NCBI GenBank assembly: GCA_024743195.1 | Contig: JANSXE010000001.1 | Span: 372,001-436,000 of the forward strand | DNA length: 64,000 bases | Reading direction: 5' to 3' | Source of the DNA: Alphaproteobacteria bacterium | GTDB taxonomy: Bacteria > Pseudomonadota > Alphaproteobacteria > UBA8366 > Aestuariispiraceae | Shown: piece after piece, positions 1 to 7,602 of the stretch | Layout: every line of letters begins with the position of its first letter | Numbering within the stretch: position 1 is the first letter of the stretch | Program-made: the position numbers and the translations under genes | Notes under the pieces: generated by a model | Seen by the model: only the letters and a program-made list of their open reading frames with translations | Databases searched by the model: none | What the model was told of the DNA's origin: nothing

Positions 1-2090
1 GCGGTGAGCGCGCCCAGCGTCGCGCGCTCCGCGTTGCGCGCCGCGTTGGTCGCCTCGTCGGCGTAGTCGCGCAGCGCGGTCCGCATCCCGTCCGACCACT
101 CGCGCGAGCGCTCCAGCTGCTCTTCCTGCGCCTTGACGATCAGCTCGCCGTGGATGCGCGCGACCTCGTCGGCGAACTCCCGATAACCCGCCTTCGTCGC
201 GTCGAGAGCCGCGAGCTGCTCGTCGCGCCAGCGGTTCGCTTCCGCGATCGCCCGTTCGTAGGGGGTCAGCAGCGCCAGGCCGGCGCGCTCGATCTCGGCG
301 ACCGCCTGGACGTGCGCGCGGGCGGCCTCCTCCGCCGCGCGGGCCTGCTCGCGCTGCGCCTCCTTCGCGTCGTCGAGCGCGCGCTTGGCCTCCGCATAGG
401 CGAAGGCCGCGCGGGAGACCGCCTGATACTCTTCCAGCGACAGGTCGGCGCCGGCCTTGCGGACGATCCCCAGGGCCTCGTGCGCGACCTCGGCCTCGCG
501 CACCGCCTCCGCGCTCTCGCCATAGGCCAGCGTGAGGCGCGTGAGCGCGGCCGCCTGCTCGAAGATCGCATCGACCTCTTCGCGGATCTCGTCGCGCACG
601 GCGGGGCGGCCGGCGCCGGTCGATGCGGCCGCCGGGGCGGCGGGCGCATTCCGTCGCAGGTCGCCAAGCGCGCCGACCGACGCCTCGCGCGCCTCCGCCC
701 GGGCGTCCGATCGGTTCGGGTCCCGCAAGTCCCGCAGCCCCTCCTTGATCTCGCGATAGACCCCGGCATAGAAGTCGAACGCCAGTTCGAGACGGTCCTT
801 CAGGAGGCTGCCGACGTCGGCGTCTCCGCCCGCGGCGTCCAGCAGGTCGAAGATGTCGCCGAAAAGCGCGAGGTCGCCGCCTGTCAGCTCTTTCAATTCG
901 CGATTGACGGCCCCCAGAACCGCGACCGCGTCGCCGCCCAGGGCGACGATGTCGCCCATCAGACCGACGATCGCGCCGACGCCGTCGCGGAACTCCGGCG
1001 TCGCCACGGTCGCGCGGATGTCGTCGAGCGCGCCGGCGAGATCGGCCGTCGTCCCCTCCGCCTCGTCGATGACGCCGATCGAGCGCAGGAGATCGTTGCG
1101 CAGCTGCGTCCAGGCCTGGCTCGACGTCCGGTCGATATTGTCGAACTCGTCCCGGACGGCCTCGAGCTGGGAGAGCAGCGCCGGCAGCACCACGTCGGTC
1201 GTAAGGCGGCCGTCCTCGGCCATCTCGCGCAGCCCGTTGGGGTCATCGACGCCGTCGATGCCGTCGACCAGCGCCTTCGCCAGCCGCGGCAGTTGCTCCA
1301 TGACGGACCGCAGCTCCTCGCCGCGCAGCTCGCCGGAGGCGAGGCCCTGGGCGAACTGGATGACGCCGGCCGTCGCCTCGGCCGCGGTCGCCCCCGACAC
1401 CTGGATCGCCTTGTTGGTCGCCTCCGCGATCAGCAGGAGCTCGCGCTGGCTGACGCCGAGCCGCTCGCTCGAGCGTGCGACGCGGGCGTAGAGCTCGACC
1501 GTCGATTCGTAGGCGGTGCGCGTCTCCTGCGCGAGATCGAAGAGCTTGGCCTGCGTCGCCGTCAGCTCCTCGGCCGAGGCGGTGACGTTGCGCAGCTGGC
1601 TTTCCGTGCGGATCGCGGCGTCGGCGAGGCGGAGATACTCGCGCGACGCGATCCCGAGGCCCAGCGCGGTGACGGCCGCGCGCACGCCCAGCACGCTGCC
1701 GCGCAGATCGTCGGCCCCGCGCGCCGCGCGCCGGCTGGCCCGGCCATAGGCGTCGGTCTGATGCGCGGCGCGCCGGCTGGCCGCGCCGGATCGGTCGGCG
1801 GCGGCGGCCTGGCCGCCCATGGCCTGCCCGCCTTCGCGCGCCGCCCGGCCGGCCCGGTCGAAGTCTCGGCCGAGATCCTCGACCGCCTCGCCGGCGGTGC
1901 GGGCGCTGCGTCCGGACTTGGCCGCGCCGGCGGCGAAGGCCTCCGTCCCCTGGCCGCCGCGGCGGGCGGCCGCGTCGGTCTTGCCCAGCTCCTCGCGCAG
2001 GCCCTTGGCCGCCTGCTCGGACAGGCGGAACTCTCCGACCAGGCCCGACCCGTCGGCCTTGAGCGTCACGCCGAAGGTGATGTCGCTCAT
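1..2090 (-). CDS. Tail tape measure protein (C-terminal part beyond window)
   Basis: An open frame of 696 codons runs from the ATG at 2090 off the window edge with no stop. It sets tail length and probably helps DNA ejection. The protein is Ala/Arg/Glu-rich and helical. Around residues 250-275 it carries the tape-measure N-terminal-domain signature (GELRGEELRSVMEQLPRLAK), preceded by a long coiled-coil-like stretch. Its ATG overlaps the stop of the upstream chaperone extension (ATGA), implying translational coupling. A long antisense open frame on the plus strand over the same DNA is only a GC-rich shadow. Confidence 0.9.
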   Translation of the reverse strand, partial: MSDITFGVTLKADGSGLVGEFRLSEQAAKGLREELGKTDAAARRGGQGTEAFAAGAAKSGRSARTAGEAVEDLGRDFDRAGRAAREGGQAMGGQAAAADRSGAASRRAAHQTDAYGRASRRAARGADDLRGSVLGVRAAVTALGLGIASREYLRLADAAIRTESQLRNVTASAEELTATQAKLFDLAQETRTAYESTVELYARVARSSERLGVSQRELLLIAEATNKAIQVSGATAAEATAGVIQFAQGLASGELRGEELRSVMEQLPRLAKALVDGIDGVDDPNGLREMAEDGRLTTDVVLPALLSQLEAVRDEFDNIDRTSSQAWTQLRNDLLRSIGVIDEAEGTTADLAGALDDIRATVATPEFRDGVGAIVGLMGDIVALGGDAVAVLGAVNRELKELTGGDLALFGDIFDLLDAAGGDADVGSLLKDRLELAFDFYAGVYREIKEGLRDLRDPNRSDARAEAREASVGALGDLRRNAPAAPAAASTGAGRPAVRDEIREEVDAIFEQAAALTRLTLAYGESAEAVREAEVAHEALGIVRKAGADLSLEEYQAVSRAAFAYAEAKRALDDAKEAQREQARAAEEAARAHVQAVAEIERAGLALLTPYERAIAEANRWRDEQLAALDATKAGYREFADEVARIHGELIVKAQEEQLERSREWSDGMRTALRDYADEATNAARNAERATLGALT

Positions 2091-2482
2091 GGGTTAAGCC
2101 GCTCCTCGAACCGCTCCAGCATCACGTCGCGCGCCGCCGCCTCCATCGCCTGCAGATCCTCGAAGAGCGCCGGCGTCGGCGCGATCTCGAGGAGGCGGCA
2201 GGCCGGCTCGATCGCCGCGTAGTCGAGGCCCAGCGGCGCGCCGGCCAGACCGCCCGTCCGCCATTGGCTCCCCAGCGCGAAGAAGAGACGCGCCGCGTCG
2301 AGATTGTCGGGCCAGATCTCGACCGTCTCCGTCTCGCCGGCCCGCCCCGATTGGGCCGCGTCGCGCCAGCGCGCCGCCTCGGCCGGGTCGAAGCCCAGCG
2401 CGACCAGGTCCTCGACAGCTTGCTCGACGCCTCGATCCTCGCCGCCGCGCGCGCCGGCCCAGGCCGCGGCGACGGTCCTCAG
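2087..2482 (-). CDS. Tail assembly chaperone C-terminal extension (GT part, reached by -1 frameshift)
   Basis: This 131-codon frame has no ATG, GTG or TTG start between the preceding in-frame stop (2612-2614) and its own coding part, so it can only be read by a -1 shift from the chaperone gene at 2479-2841. It begins (Leu-Arg-Thr-Val) exactly at the shifted codon. It contains VEIWPDNLDAARLFFAL, which looks like the DUF1799 family found in this position in lambdoid and Mu-like siphoviruses. It ends in TGA overlapping the tape-measure ATG. The predicted fusion is about 251 aa. By analogy with lambda G/GT, the T part would load tail tube subunits on the tape measure. Confidence 0.8.
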   Translation of the reverse strand: MRTVAAAWAGARGGEDRGVEQAVEDLVALGFDPAEAARWRDAAQSGRAGETETVEIWPDNLDAARLFFALGSQWRTGGLAGAPLGLDYAAIEPACRLLEIAPTPALFEDLQAMEAAARDVMLERFEERLNP

Positions 2483-2841
2483 TTTCCCAACTTCGACTTC
2501 TCGCCGGTGATGACCGCATCGCGATAGGCCTTCGCCATGGCGATCAGGACGTAGGGGATGTCGAGCAGCTGGTCCTTGACGCCCTCGCTGAAGGGGATCT
2601 CGGCGCCGTCTTCATCGACGACATCCCTCGCCTCCCAGCCGATCAGCGCCTCGTGGATCATGCTGCGGTTGGTGTCCTGGTCGTCGACTCGGGCGCGCGC
2701 GATCTCTTCGAGGCGCGACTGGGGAAGCACGCGGAACTGCGCGCGGATCGCCTGCGTCTGGAAGGTCCCGCTCTCGGTCGGGACGCGGATCTCGACCGGC
2801 CAGGTGAACCGGGGCTCCTCGGCCAGGATGAACTTCGCCAT
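2479..2841 (-). CDS. Tail assembly chaperone (lambda gpG-like position)
   Basis: 120 aa, starting MAKFILAEEPRF. It lies between the tail tube gene and the tape measure, the usual slot of the first tail chaperone of long-tailed phages. The start at 2841 is preferred because upstream in-frame sequence is Arg/Ser-rich shadow. The C-terminus (EKSKLGN) ends at a slippery heptamer and stop, so most ribosomes should make this short form and a few the fusion. Family assignment is mainly by position, size and the frameshift rather than by a strong motif. Confidence 0.8.
   Translation of the reverse strand: MAKFILAEEPRFTWPVEIRVPTESGTFQTQAIRAQFRVLPQSRLEEIARARVDDQDTNRSMIHEALIGWEARDVVDEDGAEIPFSEGVKDQLLDIPYVLIAMAKAYRDAVITGEKSKLGN
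2482..2488 (-). other. Slippery heptamer GGGAAAC for programmed -1 frameshift
   Basis: On the minus strand the zero-frame codons are TTG GGA AAC TGA, so G-GGA-AAC matches the X-XXY-YYZ rule, with the stop immediately after. Slipping back one base continues as CTG AGG ACC into the 131-codon extension. Lambda G/GT uses GGGAAAG at the same place in its tail genes. Confidence 0.8.
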
Positions 2842-2851
2842 CGCCCGTCTC

Positions 2852-3781
2852 CTACTTGATGGTGAGCGTGATCTCGTCGTCGCCGGCGTTCGGGATGAGC
2901 CAGACCGGCAGCGAGAGGGTGGCCGCGCCGCGGGCGTCGCCGTAGCTCGGCCGGCCGATCTGCACCCGCGGCGCATCGATCTGGACGATCGCGCCCGCGG
3001 CGGTCCCGTGCACGAGCTGCAGGGCGGCGAGCGTCTGCGCTTCCGCTGCGGCGAAGAAGTTCTGCGCAGCCAGCGCCGGCGCGTCGATCACCGCCGTCCC
3101 GGCAAAGCCGCGGTCGGTGATCACGACGGATTCGTCGTTGACCAGATCGCGATGCACCAGCTCGTTGTTCTGGGCGATCTCGAGACTGTGCATCACGCCC
3201 GCATGGCCGTGCAGCGTGAAGGTGGGCGTGTTCGCGCGGGTGACCGGCAGCGGCGTCTGGAAGGCGGAGAAGTCAGGCGTCGGATAGGCCGCCGCGGCCG
3301 GCGTCGACCACAGGCCGACAAGCCGGATCGTCGCCTTCGGAAAGTCGCTCCCCGCCACGCGGATCGTCGAGGTTCCCCGCGCGCCGAGCAGCACGTGCCG
3401 GTTGCCGTCGAGGTTGAAGTAGACCGCGACCGATTCCTCGTCGACCGAGACCGGCTGATAGACGACGTCGACGCCGGCCTGCACGGTTTCGGAGAAGGCG
3501 CAGGCCCGCAGCATCGGCCCATAGGCCGGGACGGTCCCGGCCGCGCCGGCGCCGGTCAGCTCGATCGTCGCCTCGAGCGCGACATGCAGGCCGACCAGGA
3601 TCTTCGCCTGCTCGCCGATCGACCGGCCGACCAGATTGCGTTCGACCTCTTGGCCCTCCATCGGGCTGATCGTCACGTCGGCGAGCTGGATCGCATTGGC
3701 CGCGCCCGTGGGGATCGGATCGACTCCGTAGGTCGCCTCCGGCTTCACCAGCACCGCGCGACGGCGGAATTTCAGCGGCAT
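2852..3781 (-). CDS. Phage tail tube protein
   Basis: 309 aa, starting MPLKFRRRAVLVKPEATYGVDP, which resembles the start of tail tube proteins of RcapMu/B3-type transposable siphoviruses. Low-charge beta-rich sequence follows. It would polymerise into the inner tube around the tape measure. No sheath gene (Mu gpL type) is adjacent, which argues for a non-contractile tail. It sits 10 bp upstream of the tail chaperone gene in the same operon. Confidence 0.8.
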   Translation of the reverse strand: MPLKFRRRAVLVKPEATYGVDPIPTGAANAIQLADVTISPMEGQEVERNLVGRSIGEQAKILVGLHVALEATIELTGAGAAGTVPAYGPMLRACAFSETVQAGVDVVYQPVSVDEESVAVYFNLDGNRHVLLGARGTSTIRVAGSDFPKATIRLVGLWSTPAAAAYPTPDFSAFQTPLPVTRANTPTFTLHGHAGVMHSLEIAQNNELVHRDLVNDESVVITDRGFAGTAVIDAPALAAQNFFAAAEAQTLAALQLVHGTAAGAIVQIDAPRVQIGRPSYGDARGAATLSLPVWLIPNAGDDEITLTIK

Positions 3782-3784
3782 GGA

Positions 3785-3976
3785 TCAATCCTCCTGCTTG
3801 CCGCGGCCGCGGCCGCGCGTCTTCGGGGGCTCCCCAGCGGGCGCCGGATCGGGCGCCGGATCGGGCGCCAGCGGGTCGGCGGCGGCCTCGCCTGCGAGGC
3901 GGGTTCGTTCGACGCGCACGCGCACGCCGTCGATGATTTCGAAGCGGCCGCCGCGGCCGCGGGTCCTGTCATCCAT
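3785..3976 (-). CDS. Small hypothetical phage protein
   Basis: 63 aa with RGGRFEIIDGVRVRVE near the N-terminus and a Pro/Ala/Asp linker containing repeated APDP units encoded by a short DNA repeat. It ends 3 bp before the tail tube start, and the strand, spacing and codon use match the operon. I recognise no family. A structural or tail-completion role is possible only from context. Confidence 0.6.
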   Translation of the reverse strand: MDDRTRGRGGRFEIIDGVRVRVERTRLAGEAAADPLAPDPAPDPAPAGEPPKTRGRGRGKQED

Positions 3977-3992
3977 CGTCTCGGCCCTCCTC

Positions 3993-4427
3993 TCAGCTCT
4001 CCTGGCGCGCGGTCTCGAATTCGATCAGGTAGAACAGGAGCCCGTTCGCGAAGGCCGACGTCGCGCTGCGGCGATGCTCGGCCGGCTCGTGCTCCTCGGT
4101 CGCCTGCCAGCCGCGGAACACGCCCTTCACGGCGGCCTCGATCTCCTCGAGCTCCTCGGACAGCCCGTCGCCGCGCGGCCTGTTCCGGCCCGCGAGCGCC
4201 AGAAGGACGCCGAAGCGCTGCGTCGTGCGCTGGCGCACCGCGTTGACCAGGCTCGACGGCTCCGCGCGCTGCGCGATCGGGATCACGAAGGCCGCCGGCG
4301 TCCCATGCCGCTGGGGCGGCCTCGCGGCGAGCGCCTGGAAGCTGATCGCCCCGTCGACGGACTTGAGCAGCCCGCTGCCCGCGGGCCCGAGCGCGGCCTC
4401 CAGGCGTTGTTCGGCGGCGACGAGCAT
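3993..4427 (-). CDS. Putative tail terminator (Mu gp37-like position)
   Basis: 144 aa, starting MLVAAEQRLEAAL. The start at 4427 overlaps the stop of the upstream morphogenesis gene (TGATG). It has FVIPIAQRAEP and FGVLLALAGRN segments, reminiscent of the alpha/beta gp37/tail-terminator fold that caps the tail tube, and it sits between the gpG-type gene and the tube. The longer open frame upstream is Arg-rich shadow. Assignment rests on position and general pattern. Confidence 0.65.
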   Translation of the reverse strand: MLVAAEQRLEAALGPAGSGLLKSVDGAISFQALAARPPQRHGTPAAFVIPIAQRAEPSSLVNAVRQRTTQRFGVLLALAGRNRPRGDGLSEELEEIEAAVKGVFRGWQATEEHEPAEHRRSATSAFANGLLFYLIEFETARQES

Positions 4428-4942
4428 CAGCGCGGTCCTCCGCCGCCAGGGGCCGGCGCAGCGCCCGCGAAGTGATCGGCGAGGATCTCCAGGATCTCCG
4501 CCTCGTCGTCGCCGTCGAGGCCGAGATAGGGCCGCGCCGGCAGCGTGACCGACTGCACGTAGACGAAGGCGTCGCCGATCCGGAAGGCGAGCGCCTTGGC
4601 CGCCTTCGCGCGGATCGTCCCGCCCAGCTGATGGATCGCCGCATAGACCAGGTTGGAGCCCCATTCGACCGCATCGCCCAGAACCCGGTGCGTCAGAAAG
4701 CCGACCAGGTTGCCGCGGTCGGTCAGCGTGCGCCCGCCATCGGCCAGCGCGCGGGCCGACTTCTCCCAGGGCCGCCCGTCCGGCCCCTCTTCGCGCTCGA
4801 ACCGGTCCATCGTGCTCGACACCATCGCGCCGCCGATCTGATCCATCGCCGGCGTCAGATCCTCGCCGGCGTCGACCAGGCGGCGCAGAACCGGGCCGAT
4901 CTCGTCGGTGGTGACGTCGATGCGCGCGGAGACGCCGGCCAT
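4427..4942 (-). CDS. Phage virion morphogenesis protein (Mu gpG / P2 gpS family)
   Basis: 171 aa. Typical family features are visible: a DRFEREEGPDGRPWEKSA segment, LTDRGNLVGFLTHRV, YAAIHQLGGTI and a C-terminal LPARPYLGL. Members help finish or connect the tail. In Mu itself gpG lies between F and I; here it is between the gp36 and gp37 homologues, a different order within the structural operon. Confidence 0.9.
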   Translation of the reverse strand: MAGVSARIDVTTDEIGPVLRRLVDAGEDLTPAMDQIGGAMVSSTMDRFEREEGPDGRPWEKSARALADGGRTLTDRGNLVGFLTHRVLGDAVEWGSNLVYAAIHQLGGTIRAKAAKALAFRIGDAFVYVQSVTLPARPYLGLDGDDEAEILEILADHFAGAAPAPGGGGPR

Positions 4943-4945
4943 GGC

Positions 4946-5365
4946 TCAGTAGTCCCTCAGGCTGTCGGCGCTGAAGACGCGCGGCGCGCCGTCGAAGACC
5001 GGCGCGCCGGATTCGTCCGCCGCCGGCTCGACCCCGGCCGCGTCGAGATCGGCGCGACCGGCCGCCACGTCCTTCAGCCAGGCGAGTGTGGCGCGGTAGG
5101 CTTCGCTGACGCGCTCGTGCGGCGCATCGGCATAGAGATGCCAGCGCGCGATCGCGGCCGCGGCGGCGACGAGCTGGGCGGGGACCGGATCGACCGGCAG
5201 GCGGTAGCGCGCGCCGATATAGCTGTCGATCAGCCCGGCCGCGTCGGCGAGCGCGCGGTCGACGACGGCCGCGTCGATCGCGCCGTCGCCGTCGCGGTCG
5301 GCGAGCGCAAGCAGCTCCTCCTCGCCGAAGCGGTCGATCAGGTCCTGCTGGGTCGCGTAGCTCAT
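4946..5365 (-). CDS. Mu gp36-family protein (DUF1320), head-tail connector
   Basis: 139 aa, starting MSYATQQDLIDRFGEEELLALADRD, the diagnostic N-terminus of DUF1320/gp36, with ALADAAGLIDSYIGARYRLP and AIARWHLY in the middle. Such proteins sit at the head-tail interface. The ATG overlaps the stop of the preceding 80-aa gene (ATGA). A longer upstream extension was rejected as compositionally unlike protein. Confidence 0.9.
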   Translation of the reverse strand: MSYATQQDLIDRFGEEELLALADRDGDGAIDAAVVDRALADAAGLIDSYIGARYRLPVDPVPAQLVAAAAAIARWHLYADAPHERVSEAYRATLAWLKDVAAGRADLDAAGVEPAADESGAPVFDGAPRVFSADSLRDY

Positions 5366-5604
5366 CCGACCAAGTCCCGGGGATCGTGAGCGGCGGGGCC
5401 AGCCGAGCTCGGCCGGGCCGTCACCGCCTTCACCGCCCACATGACGGCCTCCTCGAGCTTGGTCAGCGCGAGCGCGGCCTCGCGGCCGGGGCCGCACGCG
5501 TCGATCAGCTCCTCGAGATCGGCCGCCGTCGCCTTGACGGCGTCAACCAGACGCCGCTCGGCCTCGGTCAGCGGGCGATGTTCTTCGCGAAATCGGTCGG
5601 CCAT
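5362..5604 (-). CDS. Candidate Acb2/Tad1-hairpin protein (anti-CBASS cyclic-nucleotide sponge)
   Basis: 80 aa and helical. The core GREAALALTKLEEAVMWAVKAVT resembles, from memory of the family, the motif of short phage proteins annotated Acb2/Tad1 hairpin domain (formerly DUF7681), preceded by a first helix LTEAERRLVDAVKATAADLEELI. Characterised Acb2 proteins sequester cyclic di- and trinucleotide signals of CBASS and related immunity. It lies unusually inside the head-tail operon and is translationally coupled to gp36. No search was possible, so the family call is moderate. Confidence 0.5.
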   Translation of the reverse strand: MADRFREEHRPLTEAERRLVDAVKATAADLEELIDACGPGREAALALTKLEEAVMWAVKAVTARPSSAGPAAHDPRDLVG

Positions 5605-5649
5605 CGAAAGCTCCTGACGGAATGCGCAAACCGTGTCTGAAAGGCGTCG

Positions 5650-5683
5650 CCCGCCCAGGGTCGTCGCGGCGGCCCTGGGCGGG
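5650..5683 (-). other. Intercistronic hairpin, 11-bp perfect stem
   Basis: CCCGCCCAGGG at 5650-5660 pairs with CCCTGGGCGGG at 5673-5683 across a 12-nt loop, in the 175-bp gap between the FluMu_N-type gene and the Acb2-like gene. No T-run follows on either strand, so attenuation or RNA processing is as likely as termination. Nothing else is seen in the gap. Confidence 0.4.
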
Positions 5684-5779
5684 ACTTGCTGGCGGGCCTT
5701 GGCTCGGGTCTTCTCGCCGCCCCGCGCGGCGGCGGGCCCTCTGGCGCCGGTCCTCTCTTCAGGAATCTCGGGTCAGCTC

Positions 5780-6100
5780 TCAGCTCTTGGCCTCGGTCTT
5801 CTTCCCGCCGGCCCCCTTAGCGGGCGGCTGCTTGGCGTCGGGCTGCTTCGTCTCGTCGCCGGCGTCGGGCTGCTTCGTCTCGTCGCCGGCGTCGGATGCT
5901 TTGGGCGCCGCGCTCTCGATCGCGGCGTCGCGCACGGCCAGGTTCGGATCGCTTTCCAGCGCCGCGATCTCCTCCGCCGTCAGGTCGGCGCGCGCGATCG
6001 GCTCGCTCCAGGCCGGCCCGAAGCGCCGGCCGCAGCGGCGGAAACCGCCGTCGCGGAAACTGCGCACCTGAATGGCGGGAACGCTCGTCGTCTTGCTCAT
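5780..6100 (-). CDS. FluMu N-terminal domain protein (HI1506-like)
   Basis: 106 aa. The N-terminal half has the pattern QVRSFRDGGFRRCGRRFGPAW followed by LTAEEIAALESDPNLAVRD, which I recognise as the Mu-like FluMu_N/HI1506 domain. The C-terminal half is low complexity and contains DAGDETKQP twice, encoded by a 27-bp direct repeat (about 5840-5893). It lies just downstream of the major head gene. Function is unknown, probably capsid or connector related. Confidence 0.75.
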   Translation of the reverse strand: MSKTTSVPAIQVRSFRDGGFRRCGRRFGPAWSEPIARADLTAEEIAALESDPNLAVRDAAIESAAPKASDAGDETKQPDAGDETKQPDAKQPPAKGAGGKKTEAKS

Positions 6101-6159
6101 GATCCGGATCGTCCTTCTTCTCGGGGTCTGTCGTCGGCTTGGGCTGCGCGTCAGCGCGT

Positions 6160-7053
6160 TCAGGCCAGCCAGGGGACGACGACCAGTTCCGCCGTGCCCT
6201 TGTAGACGTTGGTCGCGCCGGCCGCGTCGCGCTCGGCGTTGAGGATCTCCAGCCCCGCGCCCTCGAGCGCGGGGGGCACGACCAGCTTGCGCGGGACCAG
6301 GCCGAGCGGCCGTCCGTAGTCGGCCTTCATCTCCATCAGCGCCTCGCGCGCACTCTTGTAGGCGGCCTTGTCGAGCGTTTGCTTGGAGCCCCAGGCGAAT
6401 TGCCAGAAGCCGAAGCCGACATTGTTGCGGCCGTCGACGCCGTACTCGAACTCCTTCTTGCGGAAGACGTTCTCGTCGGTCGGCTGGTCCATGGCCACGA
6501 AGTCGAAGGCGCGGCGGTCCTGGAAGATGATCGGCTTGAGCGCGCGGCTGTCGTCGATCAGAAACCAGGGCGTCCCGGCGCCGCCGTCGGTGTTGGCGAC
6601 CGACGTCTCGTTCCCGGCCGCGTCCAGCACCGGGTGGTCGGTGTCGAAGAAGAATTGGCCGTCGTAGCAGGTCGTGGCGAAGCCGGCCTTCAGAAGGTCG
6701 AACACCAGCTGATCCTTATGCGCCGCAGTCGAGCGGCCCATCTCCTCGAACAGGGGCCCGTAGACGCCGTACTGGTCGTCCTCGATGGCGTCGCGATCGA
6801 CGCCGATCGTCAGCTCCCAGGGCTCGTTCTTGATCGAGTAGTCGTGCTGGCTGATGTTCTGCACGACGCGGTCGCCAAGCCACTTGCGCACGTTCGGGAT
6901 CTTGCCGAGCCAGCCGTACTTCTCCTCGCCCGTGGTCGAGCGCACGGTGGTGGACAGCATGTCGGCCTGGTTTGCGGCCTGGCCCAGCCCGCGCTGGAAG
7001 CTCGCCTTGAACCCCTGCGTCAGCATCGACAGATTGGCGGCGTTGATCAGCAT
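6160..7053 (-). CDS. Major head (capsid) subunit, Mu gpT family
   Basis: 297 aa, the normal length of Mu-like major head subunits. The N-terminus MLINAANLSMLTQGFKASF, the central HDYSIKNEPWELTIGVDRDAIEDD and the FFFDTDHPV segment are typical of gpT. It forms the icosahedral shell with the cement protein gene next upstream and the scaffold/protease before that, the standard Mu order. Confidence 0.95.
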   Translation of the reverse strand: MLINAANLSMLTQGFKASFQRGLGQAANQADMLSTTVRSTTGEEKYGWLGKIPNVRKWLGDRVVQNISQHDYSIKNEPWELTIGVDRDAIEDDQYGVYGPLFEEMGRSTAAHKDQLVFDLLKAGFATTCYDGQFFFDTDHPVLDAAGNETSVANTDGGAGTPWFLIDDSRALKPIIFQDRRAFDFVAMDQPTDENVFRKKEFEYGVDGRNNVGFGFWQFAWGSKQTLDKAAYKSAREALMEMKADYGRPLGLVPRKLVVPPALEGAGLEILNAERDAAGATNVYKGTAELVVVPWLA

Positions 7054-7134
7054 CGAAGATCTCCTCGCGATCGTCTCTCTGGCCGGCGGTGCGCCGGCCC
7101 GGATGGCGCGCCCCGCGGGTGCGGGCCGCCGTTG

Positions 7135-7554
7135 TTAGGTGACGTCCGGGCCGGTCTTGACCCAGACGCCCTGGGCGTCGACGTCGACGATCCGGCCCGC
7201 GGCGGAGCGGGTCCCCGTGCCGTCGGTCTTCGCGACCGTCTGGTCGTCGACGATGTAGGCGAGCGCGCCGACGTCCGAGAGCGCGATCTCGTCGCCGCCG
7301 GCGCTGTTACCCCACCGGAAGACGCCCGGCCGCACCTCGGCCTTCAGGTCGCCGGCAGCCCCGGCGGAATTGTCGACGCGCGCCTCGAAGCGCCCGAGCG
7401 CGACCAGGCCGGTCGCCGTTGCGGCGGGCGCCGCCACGCCGGCGGCCAGCGCCGCCAGCCCGCCGGCGAAGCACACGGTCGCCGCGGCGACGGGATAGTG
7501 GAAGGTCTCGCCGTCGCGGCGCGGCGTGTTGCGGTCCGTGGTGAGAGCGGCCAT
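7135..7554 (-). CDS. Putative capsid cement/decoration protein
   Basis: 139 aa, starting MAALTTDRNTPRRDGE. It contains ATGLVALGRFEARVDNSAGAAG, VRPGVFRWGNSAG and YIVDDQTVAKT, a beta-rich pattern common to small head proteins placed between scaffold and major capsid genes of Mu-like phages of Alphaproteobacteria. It is expected to stabilise the capsid surface. Identification is by pattern and position. Confidence 0.75.
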   Translation of the reverse strand: MAALTTDRNTPRRDGETFHYPVAAATVCFAGGLAALAAGVAAPAATATGLVALGRFEARVDNSAGAAGDLKAEVRPGVFRWGNSAGGDEIALSDVGALAYIVDDQTVAKTDGTGTRSAAGRIVDVDAQGVWVKTGPDVT

Positions 7555-7602
7555 CGCTCAAGCCTCCTGCTGTCTGTCGTGTGTTGCGGCGGCGTTGTGG
7601 GT

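Noticed and set aside
150-2222. 690-codon plus-strand frame opposite the tape measure gene
   Set aside because: The minus frame carries tape-measure motifs and operon overlaps; the plus frame is a shadow with no family pattern.
4946-5497. Long N-terminal extensions on several phage genes (for example 5497, 12248, 15858, 17873)
   Set aside because: The extensions are Arg/Gly/Ala shadow sequence overlapping the upstream gene; internal starts with stop/start overlaps fit the families.
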